NCBI GenBank assembly: GCA_913031285.1
Contig: CAJWEI010000002.1
Span: forward strand, 42,083-106,082
Length of the DNA stretch: 64,000 bases
Reading direction: 5' to 3'
Source: an uncultured Alphaproteobacteria bacterium
GTDB taxonomy: Bacteria > Pseudomonadota > Alphaproteobacteria > Rhodobacterales > Rhodobacteraceae
Of this stretch, positions 37,508-47,226 are shown one piece after another. The notes below the pieces were generated by a model, which was not told where the DNA came from, did not search any database, and worked only from the letters and a program-made list of their open reading frames with translations. Within the stretch, counting starts at the first letter, position 1. Every line of letters starts with the position of its first letter. The position numbers and the translations under genes were made by a program.

Positions 37508-38428
37508 ATGACATTTGTTTTACTCGCTGAACAAATCCTTAATGGCATACAGTTTGGCATCATGCTGTTTCTAATGGCGGCAGGCCTGACGTTAATTTTT
37601 GGTGTTATGGGTCTTATAAACCTTGCTCATGGGTCTCTTTATATGATTGGTGCCTTTTCTGCTGCTGCGGTTGCAGGTATGACAGGTTCCTTCATTCTGG
37701 CACTGCTTGCAGCCCTAACGGCATCAGCGGCCGCCGGCGCCTTAGTCGAGCTACTAGTCATTAGACGCCTCTATAACAAAGATCATCTGGACCAAGTCTT
37801 GGCAACGTTTGCGTTGATCCTGATTTTTTCCGAAGGCACGAGATGGATTTTTGGTTCCTTCCCACTTTTTCTTGATATACCAGATCCTTTGTCAGGGCCT
37901 GTGACCATTCCTGGCGGCATTCAATATCCACTCTACCGTTTGGTTTTGATCGGTGCCGGTCTCTTCATTTCAATTGGCCTTGGCTTTATGATAACAAAGA
38001 CGCGTATTGGCATACAAATACGCGCAGGCGAAAATGATCGCGAGATGATTGCGGCATTAGGCATAAATATATCAGGCCTTTATACTCTTATATTTTCTCT
38101 CGGCGCTGCATTGGCTGGTCTCGCCGGGGCTTTGGTCGGAGCGATCCAATCGGTTCAAGTTGGCATGGGCGAACCTGTCCTTATCCTCGCATTTGTCGTT
38201 ATCGTAATTGGTGGTATCGGCTCGATCAAAGGCGCTTTAATCGGAGCACTTCTGGTTGGGCTGACCGATACATTAGGAAGTATCTTTCTGCCTGAACTTC
38301 TGAAGCTTGTGACAGATCCATCAACCGCGACATCCATCGGTTCATCGCTTTCCTCGATGGCAATTTATATTTTGATGGGGGCAATTTTGATCTGGCGGCC
38401 CACAGGTTTGTTCGGAATAAAGCCATGA
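37508..38428 (+). CDS. Second Liv-type ABC importer, permease (LivH-like)
   Basis: This is a 306-residue membrane protein with about eight spans. LivH hallmarks are LMAAGLTLIFGVMGLINLAH near residue 22, RAGENDREMIAALGINISGL (ATPase-contact loop) and GALVGAIQSVQVGMGEPVL. It pairs with the LivM-like permease, whose start overlaps its stop by 4 bp. It lies 51 bp after the binding-protein gene, across the hairpin. Confidence 0.92.
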   Translation: MTFVLLAEQILNGIQFGIMLFLMAAGLTLIFGVMGLINLAHGSLYMIGAFSAAAVAGMTGSFILALLAALTASAAAGALVELLVIRRLYNKDHLDQVLATFALILIFSEGTRWIFGSFPLFLDIPDPLSGPVTIPGGIQYPLYRLVLIGAGLFISIGLGFMITKTRIGIQIRAGENDREMIAALGINISGLYTLIFSLGAALAGLAGALVGAIQSVQVGMGEPVLILAFVVIVIGGIGSIKGALIGALLVGLTDTLGSIFLPELLKLVTDPSTATSIGSSLSSMAIYILMGAILIWRPTGLFGIKP

Positions 38429-39408
38429 TGCGCGAGTATTATCTCAACACAATCATATTAGGCATCTTTATCATAATTCCTATTTGGGCTTTCATCATGG
38501 ATGAGCCCTTTACAATAACATTGATGACGCGGGCCGCTATTTTTGCTTTGGCTGCGGTGGGATTAAACATCGCTTTGGGGTTGGGAGGGCTGGTCAGTCT
38601 GGGACATGCCACTTTCTTTGGAATTGGCGGCTACTCAATGGGTATTCTGGCATATCATGCACAGACCTTTACGCCTTTGATGGAGTGGCCGATTCTAGTT
38701 TCTGGCAGCAAATTAATGCCCTTAATCTGGATCAATGCCGTCATAATGTCAGCCGTTGCCGGTCTCCTTATCGGTATCTTGTCGCTACGTACTTCTGGCG
38801 TCTATTTTATTATGATCACACTGGCTTTTGGCCAGATGTTCTTTTTCTTCTCAATCAGCTGGTCAGCCTATGGAGGTGAAGATGGCCTCTCTATATATAT
38901 TCGCAACAGCTTTCCTGGCCTCAACACACTAGTCCCAATACATTACTATACTTTGTGCATCACGCTTTTATGCGCCGTATTATGGATAAATTCACGCCTT
39001 ATAAAATCACCATTCGGCATTGCCTTAAATGCAGCGCGTCAAGTTCCTGCTCGAGTAGAAACAGTTGGGCTAAACCCAGTGAGACTCAAGCTCGCAGCAT
39101 TTATTATGTCCGGCACAGTAACCGGCCTAGCAGGGGCACTATTTGCTGACCTCAACCGCTTTGTAAGCCCAACGATGTTCAGCTGGCAAACAAGCGGAGA
39201 GATCATGGTGTTTGTCATCATTGGTGGAGTTGGCCGTCTGTTTGGCCCTGTTGTGGGGGCATTGGTTTTTGTTGCCCTAGAACACTGGCTTGGCGGTCTT
39301 AGCGATTTTTGGCATATCTACCTCGGCCTTTTATTGTTAGGAATTGTACTATTCGGGCGCGGCGGCCTCATCGGAATGATATGTGGCGAGGCGCGCTTAC
39401 ATGAATAA
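38425..39408 (+). CDS. Second Liv-type ABC importer, permease (LivM-like)
   Basis: This is a 327-residue membrane protein. LALGLGGLVSLGHATFFGIG (about residues 48-67) and the loop LNAARQVPARVETVGLNPVR are LivM features. The C-terminal IFVIIGGVGRLFGPVVGA-type segment (read as VFVIIGGVGRLFGPVVGA) is also conserved. It overlaps the upstream LivH-like gene by 4 bp and the downstream ATPase gene by 8 bp, so the permease and ATPase genes are tightly coupled. Confidence 0.92.
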   Translation: MMREYYLNTIILGIFIIIPIWAFIMDEPFTITLMTRAAIFALAAVGLNIALGLGGLVSLGHATFFGIGGYSMGILAYHAQTFTPLMEWPILVSGSKLMPLIWINAVIMSAVAGLLIGILSLRTSGVYFIMITLAFGQMFFFFSISWSAYGGEDGLSIYIRNSFPGLNTLVPIHYYTLCITLLCAVLWINSRLIKSPFGIALNAARQVPARVETVGLNPVRLKLAAFIMSGTVTGLAGALFADLNRFVSPTMFSWQTSGEIMVFVIIGGVGRLFGPVVGALVFVALEHWLGGLSDFWHIYLGLLLLGIVLFGRGGLIGMICGEARLHE

Positions 39409-40150
39409 TATTGTGCTTTCTACAAAAGGGTTGACCAAACATTTCGGCGCGTTGAGTGCTAGCAAAAATATTACACTGGACCTGAGAGTAGGCGAAATAC
39501 ACGCAATCATCGGGCCAAATGGTGCAGGAAAATCAACCTTCATTTCTCAGGTTTGCGGCAGTATTAAGCCGGATAATGGGACCGTACATTTCCTTGGTCG
39601 CGATGTGACCCAAGAAACAGTGCGCGATCGCGCTCAAGCCGGCCTTGCGCGATCCTTCCAAATTTCCGCTTTGGCGATGGAGGACAGCGTTTTACAAAAC
39701 GCGTTGCTCGGCGCACTTGGTGCATCGCGCAACCCTTGGAGATTTTTAAGTCCTGCGCTTGGCAATAAAATGCTTGTAGAGCAAGCTAAACATGCGCTTG
39801 ACCGCGTAGGACTTTCGGATCACGCAAACAAACGCGCGTCTGAATTAAGCCACGGCCAACGCCGCCAGCTAGAAGTGGGCATCGCTCTGACACTATCTCC
39901 AAAAGCTTTTGTCATGGATGAGCCTATGGCTGGACTGGGTTTTGAGGGATCTATGAAAATGACTAGTTTTCTGAATAGATTACGCCAAGAAGCCCCGATC
40001 CTTCTTGTGGAACATGATATGGAAGCTGTCTTTGCCCTTGCAGATCGAATTAGTGTACTCGTGTACGGTGAAGTGATCGCTACAGGTACAGTTGAGGAAA
40101 TTCGCGCCGACCCGTATGTTCGGGATGCCTATCTGGGGGAAGAGCTATGA
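39401..40150 (+). CDS. Second Liv-type ABC importer, ATP-binding protein (LivG-like)
   Basis: The 249-residue ATPase runs from the ATG at 39401 (MNNIVLSTKGLTKHFGALSA); an earlier in-frame start at 39383 adds only MARRAY and overlaps the permease gene further. Walker A GPNGAGKST, signature LSHGQRRQLEVGIALT and Walker B AFVMDEPMAGLG are intact, with LSHGQ in place of LSGGQ, common in the LivG branch of these systems. Its stop overlaps the start of the LivF-like gene by 4 bp. Confidence 0.9.
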   Translation: MNNIVLSTKGLTKHFGALSASKNITLDLRVGEIHAIIGPNGAGKSTFISQVCGSIKPDNGTVHFLGRDVTQETVRDRAQAGLARSFQISALAMEDSVLQNALLGALGASRNPWRFLSPALGNKMLVEQAKHALDRVGLSDHANKRASELSHGQRRQLEVGIALTLSPKAFVMDEPMAGLGFEGSMKMTSFLNRLRQEAPILLVEHDMEAVFALADRISVLVYGEVIATGTVEEIRADPYVRDAYLGEEL

Positions 40151-40833
40151 GCTTATTGCAACTATCTGATGTTTCTGCCTCTTATGGGGCCAGCCAGGCA
40201 CTCTTTGGGGTGGATCTGGATATTGCAGAGGGCCAAGTTGCCGCATTAATGGGGCGCAATGGTATGGGAAAATCTTCCACTGTTAAATGCATCTGCAGAA
40301 TGCTGCCGTCAAGCGGCCATATCTTCTTTGCGGGGCAAGACATAACCAATATGCCAAGCCACCGCGCGGCGCGTCTTGGGATTGGCCTAGTTCCAGAGGG
40401 CCGCCGCTGTTTCAAAGATCTAAGTGTTTATGAAAACCTCGTTGCGGCCCAACAAGCAGGTTTATGGAATTTTGCAAAAATCGTCGATCTATTCCCCCGT
40501 CTTGGTGAACGCGAATCTCAGCTGGCGGCTTCACTTTCCGGCGGGGAACAACAAATGCTTGCCATTGGTCGCGCCCTGATGACCAATCCAAGACTGCTCA
40601 TTCTGGACGAAGCGACAGAAGGCTTGGCCCCCTTAATCCGGCAGGAAATTTGGAGCGTCATTTCCAAATTAAAATACGACATCGGGCTATCTATTCTCGT
40701 GATTGATAAATCACTTAAAGAGCTTCGGTCCGTTTGCGACAAAGCTGTGGTTATAGAACGTGGGCTGACCGTCTGGAGCGGCCAAATGAAGGACCTAAAC
40801 CAAGATGTGGCCGAAAAATATCTAGGTGTTTAG
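40147..40833 (+). CDS. Second Liv-type ABC importer, ATP-binding protein (LivF-like)
   Basis: The 228-residue ATPase is the last gene of the second importer. Walker A GRNGMGKSS, signature LSGGEQQMLAIGRALM and Walker B LLILDEATEGLAPLIRQEI are present; DEATEGLAP replaces the usual DEPSEGLAP, seen in the urea/short-amide UrtE-like and related branches. PEGRRCFKDLSVYENL marks the LivF side. No intrinsic terminator is visible before the convergent phosphate permease gene 51 bp away. Confidence 0.9.
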   Translation: MSLLQLSDVSASYGASQALFGVDLDIAEGQVAALMGRNGMGKSSTVKCICRMLPSSGHIFFAGQDITNMPSHRAARLGIGLVPEGRRCFKDLSVYENLVAAQQAGLWNFAKIVDLFPRLGERESQLAASLSGGEQQMLAIGRALMTNPRLLILDEATEGLAPLIRQEIWSVISKLKYDIGLSILVIDKSLKELRSVCDKAVVIERGLTVWSGQMKDLNQDVAEKYLGV

Positions 40834-40884
40834 AGAGCGCTATACTTATCCCAAGATGTGCCTCTTTCACCCTCCCTGCGTATT

Positions 40885-42360
40885 TTAAACAAACAGCATG
40901 CGTAAAATAAGAAAAATAACTCCCGACAAAACGGCCGCTGCTGGGACAGTAATAATCCAAGCCGCAATAATTGTCATAAAGTGAGAGTATCTGACCAATT
41001 TACGTCTTTTGCGCTCTTCCGATGCCATAAACTGACCGGGCTTCCCTATCGCAAGCTTTTTACGAATACGCCACTCTGCTTCATATTCCCTATAAAAACC
41101 AACGCCAAATACTGCACCAACAGCGATATGTGTAGAGCTCACGGGCAAACCGGCCCAAGACGCCACAATAACCGTGATCGCCGCTGAAAGGGAGACACAA
41201 TAGGCGCGCATCGAATTCAACTTCGTGATTTGGCTGCCGACCATTCGGATTAGTTTGGGACCAAAAAGAAAAAGACCGAAAGAGATACCAAAAGCCCCAA
41301 TCAGCATGACCCATAGAGGAATAGCCACTTTGGTTGCAGCATCGCTAAACTCCATAGCATGCACGATCGCAGCCAATGGGCCTACTGCGTTGGCAACGTC
41401 ATTAGCACCATGTGCGAAAGAAAGGAGTGCGGCCGAAAAAATCAGTGGAATAGTAAACAAAGTTTTAAGCGACTTATTGCGATTTTCAAGACCCTCAGAC
41501 TGCTTGCGAATTGCAGGGCGTGTTAGTGCATAGAACAGTAAACCTATTCCTACTCCAATCAACAAAGCCGTCGGTAGATCAACCTTTATAACGCGTTTTA
41601 GACCTTTTAGAGCAAGATATGAGGCGAAAGCTGCAGCCATAATGGCCATCAACACTGGTACCCAACGCCGCGCTGCGGCAATCTTATTGTCCTTATAGAC
41701 AATATGGCGTTTGATAAAGGCAAGAAATACTGCCGCAATTAGGCCACTAAGTACAGGCGAAATCACCCAGCTTGCAGCAATTTTGCTCATTGTAGGCCAG
41801 TTAACCGCAGAAAACCCAGCCGCAGCAATACCCGCACCCATGACACCACCAACTACCGAATGTGTCGTCGAAACAGGTGCGCCAAAAAAAGTGGCCAAAT
41901 TGACCCAAAAAGCCGATGAGATCAAAGCCGCCATCATAGCGAATATAAAAATTTCTGAATCTGCAATGCTGATTGGATCAATGATTGCCTTTGAGATTGT
42001 ACCAGCCACATCTCCGCCAGCAAGAAGGGCCCCCGCGCTCTCTGCAATAGCAGCAATTAAGATAGCGCCCCCCATGGTCAGCGCATTCGTACCGACGGCC
42101 GGACCCATATTGTTAACCACATCATTTGCCCCAATATTAAGCGCCATATAGCCGCCAAATATCGCAGCAACAACGATAATGAGAGAAGGACGTTCTTCAA
42201 AGAATAAGGTAGATCCGATTCCAGCAATCACTAAAAATGCAAGAGATATAACAATACCAACAAGCGGTCGCGAAACATACTGTGTTGCCAATTCTACTTG
42301 GCTGAAACGCCCCAGATCTCGATCCAAGGTTTTCCACTGATTATTTAAGGGATCAGACAT
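40885..42360 (-). CDS. Inorganic phosphate transporter, PiT family
   Basis: This 491-residue inner-membrane protein has the two PiT signature repeats: GANDVVNNMGPAVGTNALTM (about residues 77-96) and GANDVANAVGPLAAIVHAM (about 320-338). FGAPVSTTHSVVGGVMGAGI and WAGLPVSSTHIAVGAVFGVG are the paired substrate-site segments. It takes up phosphate by ion symport, probably with low affinity. An extended soluble N-terminus of about 30 residues precedes the first span. It is monocistronic and convergent with the second Liv operon. No PhoU-like regulator gene is adjacent. Confidence 0.94.
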   Translation of the reverse strand: MSDPLNNQWKTLDRDLGRFSQVELATQYVSRPLVGIVISLAFLVIAGIGSTLFFEERPSLIIVVAAIFGGYMALNIGANDVVNNMGPAVGTNALTMGGAILIAAIAESAGALLAGGDVAGTISKAIIDPISIADSEIFIFAMMAALISSAFWVNLATFFGAPVSTTHSVVGGVMGAGIAAAGFSAVNWPTMSKIAASWVISPVLSGLIAAVFLAFIKRHIVYKDNKIAAARRWVPVLMAIMAAAFASYLALKGLKRVIKVDLPTALLIGVGIGLLFYALTRPAIRKQSEGLENRNKSLKTLFTIPLIFSAALLSFAHGANDVANAVGPLAAIVHAMEFSDAATKVAIPLWVMLIGAFGISFGLFLFGPKLIRMVGSQITKLNSMRAYCVSLSAAITVIVASWAGLPVSSTHIAVGAVFGVGFYREYEAEWRIRKKLAIGKPGQFMASEERKRRKLVRYSHFMTIIAAWIITVPAAAVLSGVIFLILRMLFV

Positions 42361-42449
42361 TTGGACCTTTCATAAACAGCAACAAAATCATATTTCTGGG
42401 GCGGAGATAACCGTGTTGGGTTTAATGCAAGGACAAAATTAATGCGACT

Positions 42450-42917
42450 TTAAATCATGCCTATGATTTTTTTTAGCTCTGGCTCTAAGACCAATTCAAT
42501 CGCCTCCGCTTTGCTGACCCAGCGTCGCTTTCGCTTATCACTCTCTGGAAACTGATCCTCTAATGTATCAACATTGACAGAATAAACATCCACAAGACAT
42601 GGCAGTTCTGTCCCATTGCTTTGCACCTTTTTGTATGAATACTCTCCAATCACATTGCCTTCGATGCGGCCTTTGCGAACACCAGCCTCTTCCCAAGCCT
42701 CCTCCAAAGCGGTTTGCGGAAAATCTTTGCCTTCAATAGGCCAACCTTTCGGTATAATCCAACGTCTCGATTTTAGGCTGGTGACCAGTAAAATTTCTTT
42801 TCCTGAAATACCTTTTCGGATACATAGCGCTGCAACTTGCCGAAAGCTTGGACGCCCGACTATGGGAGCTAACGCCCCTACTATTATCTTCGGAACCCAT
42901 GCAAATTTTTCTAACAC
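42450..42917 (-). CDS. Nudix hydrolase (diphosphoinositol polyphosphate phosphohydrolase-like)
   Basis: The 155-residue protein starts at a GTG. The Nudix box is recognisable as PKGWPIEGKDFPQTALEEAW followed by EEAGV; the first Glu of the consensus is Lys and the Arg is Glu, while the catalytic EEAWEEAG core remains. SRRWIIPKGWPIEGK and KRKRRWVSKAEAIELV fit the DIPP/ADP-ribose-like alphaproteobacterial branch. It likely hydrolyses a nucleoside diphosphate-linked compound; the substrate is unknown. It stands 90 bp upstream of the phosphate permease gene on the same strand. Confidence 0.85.
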   Translation of the reverse strand: MLEKFAWVPKIIVGALAPIVGRPSFRQVAALCIRKGISGKEILLVTSLKSRRWIIPKGWPIEGKDFPQTALEEAWEEAGVRKGRIEGNVIGEYSYKKVQSNGTELPCLVDVYSVNVDTLEDQFPESDKRKRRWVSKAEAIELVLEPELKKIIGMI

Positions 42918-43558
42918 TTTAAGCCTGACTTAATTTTTCCTATATTATACAATATGTTGTGAAAGATTACAACGTTGCATACAAAATGACCAATAGTCGG
43001 TGGCAGAGTGGAAATTTTAAGAGTCTAATCAATCGCTTAAAAGTATTTCGCACCAAAATAAACTGAACTATTTAGCGTCCATTTATACTGTAAAAGATTT
43101 TTCTATCCTCAAAACTACAGATGTAAATAGCCCACTTAAAAATGTATTCCCAAAATAATTTTTTTTTGTTCCTGCCATAGACTATAATTAAGCATACATA
43201 TTGGAGTGATCACAACGCCAATCCGCAAACTAGTCTTCAAAATGAAAAGCTCCATAGCTAGACCTTAAAATTCATAGGTTTACCATTTCGAAACCCAATT
43301 CAAGAAGAGTTATCAAATTGTGGGCTCCGATCAGCAAAATTTTCGCAGCATGTTCTCACATTAGAAGGTCACAGTTCTTAAATATTTCAAAGCTTCGGTG
43401 GACTGCATTTAACAAAGGTCTTTAACCATCAAAGTTGGGGCTTGCGTTCCTATTTGGGACGGAAGACAATCTGCAAAGTCAAATATGTGAATTCATTGGG
43501 TTCTATAAATTTTGTTTGAAAATGTCCAAGACAGTTTTGGTAAGGGAAAGGAACCACA
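42918..43558. other. AT-rich intergenic region before the purine operon
   Basis: About 640 bp with no supported gene. The end carries GGGAAAGGAACCACA, the ribosome site of the amidohydrolase gene. No purine or SAH riboswitch pattern was recognised. Confidence 0.5.
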
Positions 43559-44875
43559 ATGCATGATCTTTTGATAAAAGACGCTCTTTTTGTGACGTGC
43601 GATAGCAATCATAAAGTTGTTTATGACGGGATAATGGCAGTCAGCAATGGTCGCATAACAGCTTTGGAGTCCAATAAAAGCAATGCAGGCCTTCAGCTTC
43701 AAGCCCATCAAACGCTGTCGGCAAAAGGACGGCTTGTTATGCCCGGGCTGATAAATATGCATTGCCATGCAGGGGATAGCCTCTTTAGAGGGCTGGTCGA
43801 AGGTTTAACGCTAGAAAGTTGGCTCGGAAAAGTCTGGGTCGCCGAGAAGGCAACCCTGACTAAGCACACGACCTACCTTGGATCGATACTGGGACTGGCT
43901 GAAAACCTCCTTGCGGGCGTAACGACTGTTATGGATATGTTTTGGTATCCGAACGAAACGGTACGGGCGGCGAACGATTTGGGTATGCGTCTTTCGACGG
44001 GTGGTATTTTCTTTGACTTGCCCGGAATCGGCGACAGGGTGCATGTCAATTACATAACAGAAGCTGAAAAGTTTATGGCAAAGCATCAGGAAAGTGAAAC
44101 TATCTTTTCCGCAACCCTACCGCACGGTTCTTACACGGTTAGCCCCAAAAATTTGAAAGATGCCAAAGCAATCAGCGATCGTTACGGCGCCTTATTTAGC
44201 ACCCACGCAGCGGAAACACAGGCAGAGCAGGCGGATATTTCAACCCGTTATGGAAAATCTGTAATCCGGCACCTTCATGCGCATGGCCTTCTTGGACCAA
44301 AAAGCATTCTTGCCCATTGTGTGCATGTTGATACAACTGAAATCAATATGATGGCCGATAGTGGGACAATTGTAGCCCATAACCCAATGTCAAACCTCAA
44401 ACTGGGTTCCGGTATAGCACCAGTCTCTCAAATGCTGAAATCAGGCATCAAAATGACCCTTGGGACTGATGGTGCGATAAGTGGCAATGATCTGGACATG
44501 TGGCTTACAATGCGGCTGGCGGCAAGTCTACCAAAAGGGATAATGATGCGCGCAGATGTTGTTACTGCCAAAGAAGTCCTTCACATGGCAACCTTAAACG
44601 GTGCAGAAGCTTTGGGGCAAAGTAAAAATCTGGGTAGCCTTGAGCCAGGTAAAGCTGCGGACTTCATTGTGCTGGATTTAAGTTCAATACACGCAGTACC
44701 AATGTTCGATCCGATCACCCATTTGGTCTATTCGACTTCCAAATCTGACGTCCGTGATGTTTTTGTCGATGGCAAGAAAGTGGTTAGTGATGGTAAGGCC
44801 ACTAAAGTAAATATGGATCAAAAACTCAGAAATGCGAATGCATTAGCGCCTTCGATAAAAGCGAGTGTGGAGTAG
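43559..44875 (+). CDS. Amidohydrolase-superfamily deaminase (MTA/SAH or purine deaminase-like)
   Basis: The 438-residue metal-dependent hydrolase of the ATZ/TRZ/cytosine-deaminase group has a metal HxH in GLINMHCHAGDSLFRGL (His68, His70), His in FSTHAAET, HCVHVDTTEI, and Asp in TLGTDGAISGNDLDMW. The HNPMSNLKLGSG segment is typical of MTA/SAH deaminases and related S-triazine hydrolases. With a purine nucleoside phosphorylase 6 bp downstream, the likely substrate is a purine base or nucleoside. Exact specificity is inference. Confidence 0.85.
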   Translation: MHDLLIKDALFVTCDSNHKVVYDGIMAVSNGRITALESNKSNAGLQLQAHQTLSAKGRLVMPGLINMHCHAGDSLFRGLVEGLTLESWLGKVWVAEKATLTKHTTYLGSILGLAENLLAGVTTVMDMFWYPNETVRAANDLGMRLSTGGIFFDLPGIGDRVHVNYITEAEKFMAKHQESETIFSATLPHGSYTVSPKNLKDAKAISDRYGALFSTHAAETQAEQADISTRYGKSVIRHLHAHGLLGPKSILAHCVHVDTTEINMMADSGTIVAHNPMSNLKLGSGIAPVSQMLKSGIKMTLGTDGAISGNDLDMWLTMRLAASLPKGIMMRADVVTAKEVLHMATLNGAEALGQSKNLGSLEPGKAADFIVLDLSSIHAVPMFDPITHLVYSTSKSDVRDVFVDGKKVVSDGKATKVNMDQKLRNANALAPSIKASVE

Positions 44876-44881
44876 TATTTT

Positions 44882-45745
44882 ATGACTTTGTCAGTTGATG
44901 AAAGAGTAGTGCAAGTTTCAACAGCGCGCAGTATGCTCGAGGAAATAATTTTGAGCCCTCTTGATGCGATCTTGATCCTTGGATCTGGACTAGGTGGGTT
45001 AGTTGACACTGTCAAACCAGAGAATATCATCGAATATCGCCAAATACCGGGCTTTGTGACCTCCACAGCGCCCTCCCATGCCGGGAGATTGATTATAGGA
45101 GAATTAAGCGGACGACGTATTGGCATTATGCAGGGCCGCATGCATCTCTATGAAGGTTGGAGCCCGATTGAAATTGCTCTGCCCATCCGAGTTTTACGCG
45201 CGTTGGGTGCAACACGTCTGGTTGTAACAAATGCGGCTGGCGCGCTGAACACCAACTTTAACCCAGGTGAAGTGATGCAAATACTAGATCATATAAACCT
45301 AACAGGACAAAACCCTCTTATTGGACCACATGATGACCGCCTAGGCCTACGCTTTCCCGATATGTCAGATGCTTATGAAGGCTCTGTTCAAACCATATGT
45401 CAAAGGTGTTTTGACAATGCAGGTATTCCTCTGCAACGCGGTATTTACGTCGGTATCACCGGCCCATCGCTTGAAACATCGGCAGAGCGACGCTTCATGC
45501 GGCAATTGGGTGGCGATGCAGTCGGCATGTCGACTGTAATGGAAGTGATTGCAGCCAAACAAGCCGGCTTTGAAGTTGCAGGTCTCTCAGCTATCACGAA
45601 CAAAGCAGACGGAGGGCTAGGTCAACAACCGGATACAATCGAAGAAGTTCTAGCCCACGCCGCAGTCGCCGGAAATAAAATACTTAGAGTTTTACCCTCT
45701 CTGTTGCGCGCATGGGAGCTAGATAAAAAGGCAACTCCTGTATGA
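44882..45745 (+). CDS. Purine-nucleoside phosphorylase (trimeric PNP family)
   Basis: This 287-residue enzyme cleaves purine nucleosides with phosphate to base and ribose-1-phosphate. It has the phosphate site ILGSGLGGLVD, the AGRLIIGELSGRRIGIMQGR stretch, VVTNAAGALNTNFNPGEVM and EVAGLSAITNKADGG, where Asn in the TNKA motif favours 6-oxopurines (inosine, guanosine) over adenosine or methylthioadenosine. It lies between the amidohydrolase and SDR genes, overlapping the latter by 4 bp. Its ribosome site is weak, so it may rely on coupling to the upstream gene. Confidence 0.92.
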   Translation: MTLSVDERVVQVSTARSMLEEIILSPLDAILILGSGLGGLVDTVKPENIIEYRQIPGFVTSTAPSHAGRLIIGELSGRRIGIMQGRMHLYEGWSPIEIALPIRVLRALGATRLVVTNAAGALNTNFNPGEVMQILDHINLTGQNPLIGPHDDRLGLRFPDMSDAYEGSVQTICQRCFDNAGIPLQRGIYVGITGPSLETSAERRFMRQLGGDAVGMSTVMEVIAAKQAGFEVAGLSAITNKADGGLGQQPDTIEEVLAHAAVAGNKILRVLPSLLRAWELDKKATPV

Positions 45746-46521
45746 ATAGGCCTTCGTCTCTAAACGAACCACTTAGCCTTAAGGGTCGTCGCGCCCTTAT
45801 AACTGGCTCTGGTCAGGGCATCGGGCAAAGCATTGCGCGCAAACTAGCCCATGCAGGAGCACAAGTAATCCTGCATGGGCGTAAGGACACGGCCGCCCTT
45901 CGGGATCTATCTGAAGAATTGCGTGCTCTTCCTTGGGGTAACGGCCTGATTCTAGCAGATTTGAGCACCACGCAAGGATGCACCGCCTTAATACAAGAGG
46001 TCCAAGACAACTATGGCCAGTTGGAGCTTTTGATCAATAACGCTGCCAATCAAGGAACTTCCGCCCTGTATGATCTCGATCCAGATAACGTCATAGAAAT
46101 GTTGTCAACCAATATAGCAGCACCAATGCTTCTGACTCGCGATTTTGTACGCCAAGCCAGACCAGGGGCGGCCATTGTGAATATCTGCTCGATCGAAGCC
46201 ACTCGGCCTAGTCTTGGACATAGTCATTACGCCAGTAGTAAGGCTGGTCTTTTACAATTCACACGAGCGGCTGCGCGCGAGCTTGGCCCAAATGGCATAC
46301 GCGTCAATGCGGTTTGCCCAGGCTTGATTGATCGACCTGGCCTCTATGAAGACTGGCCAGAAGGCCGAAACAGCTGGATCCAGAATGCCCCCTTGCGGAG
46401 GGTTGGCACTGCAAATGATGTCGCAGATGCAGTTTTATTTCTCGCCAGCGATGCCTCTGGATTCATCACCGGTAGTTCCCTCAATGTGGATGGTGGGATG
46501 GATTGTATTTCAGGTTGGTAA
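45742..46521 (+). CDS. SDR-family oxidoreductase
   Basis: The 259-residue classical short-chain dehydrogenase has a nucleotide-binding TGSGQGIGQSIARKL at about residue 21, LLINNAANQG, and the catalytic Ser/Tyr/Lys in VNICSIEATRPSLG and HYASSKAGLLQF. ALITGSGQGIG with Ser-Gly after Gly suggests NAD(P) use without clear preference. It is the third gene of the purine operon; a sugar or sugar-derived product of the phosphorylase is a possible substrate, but this is speculation. Confidence 0.88.
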   Translation: MNRPSSLNEPLSLKGRRALITGSGQGIGQSIARKLAHAGAQVILHGRKDTAALRDLSEELRALPWGNGLILADLSTTQGCTALIQEVQDNYGQLELLINNAANQGTSALYDLDPDNVIEMLSTNIAAPMLLTRDFVRQARPGAAIVNICSIEATRPSLGHSHYASSKAGLLQFTRAAARELGPNGIRVNAVCPGLIDRPGLYEDWPEGRNSWIQNAPLRRVGTANDVADAVLFLASDASGFITGSSLNVDGGMDCISGW

Positions 46522-46534
46522 AGGGGACAGAGCA

Positions 46535-46909
46535 ATGGCAAAACTGAATGCAACTAAGTTGGATAGTGCTGAGAGTAACGAGTTTTGGACAAAAGAAAGA
46601 TGCTTTATAACAGAATTGATGAATTCCCCAAATCTGCCAAGCGCCTCATTAGCTCTTGCCCGAGTAGACCCAGGTGTCACGACACAGCTTCACGCATTAG
46701 ACGGGTTAAGCGAAACCTATACAGTCAGAAAGGGTACGGGCCTTGCGGAGGTAAATGGTCAAGTTCACCGTCTAAATTGCGGTGACAGCCTGTTGATACC
46801 ATCCGGAGCTTCACAGCGGATCACAAATGACGGAAATGAGGACCTTGAGTTTTACTGCCTTTGTACGCCACGATTTGAAGCCAATTCGTATGTCAATTTG
46901 GAAAGCTAA
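46535..46909 (+). CDS. Cupin-domain protein
   Basis: The 124-residue protein runs from the ATG at 46535 with AGGGGACAG upstream; the longer frame from 46328 lies antisense or out of frame over the SDR end and is rejected. The cupin motifs are seen as TTQLHALDGLSETYTVRKGT (motif 1, with His and Glu metal ligands) and GDSLLIPSGASQRITNDG (motif 2). It lies 13 bp after the SDR gene. Function within the purine operon is unknown. Confidence 0.82.
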   Translation: MAKLNATKLDSAESNEFWTKERCFITELMNSPNLPSASLALARVDPGVTTQLHALDGLSETYTVRKGTGLAEVNGQVHRLNCGDSLLIPSGASQRITNDGNEDLEFYCLCTPRFEANSYVNLES

Positions 46910-47226
46910 CCACAGTATTGGCCACACACTTTTCCAAAACAATTCAAGCCGATCTATGGATCCAAATTAGAAAAGGCGACGCAATAACACACATCTTAAG
47001 GGCCTTTCGTGCGGGCCCAATTAGTGATGGGATGATCTTAAATAGAGAAAGGCCAGCAACAATTGCATTTTAAATCATTCTTTAATTTGCAAAGCGCGCT
47101 CCTACCAAATAGCTTGCAGTATGATCAGGCTACACACTAAGCATAGCCTTTCACCCAATTCACCAAATTACATCAATCTAGAATGGTTCCTGATGCCAAA
47201 GCAATTAACATCTATTTTTTTCACGA

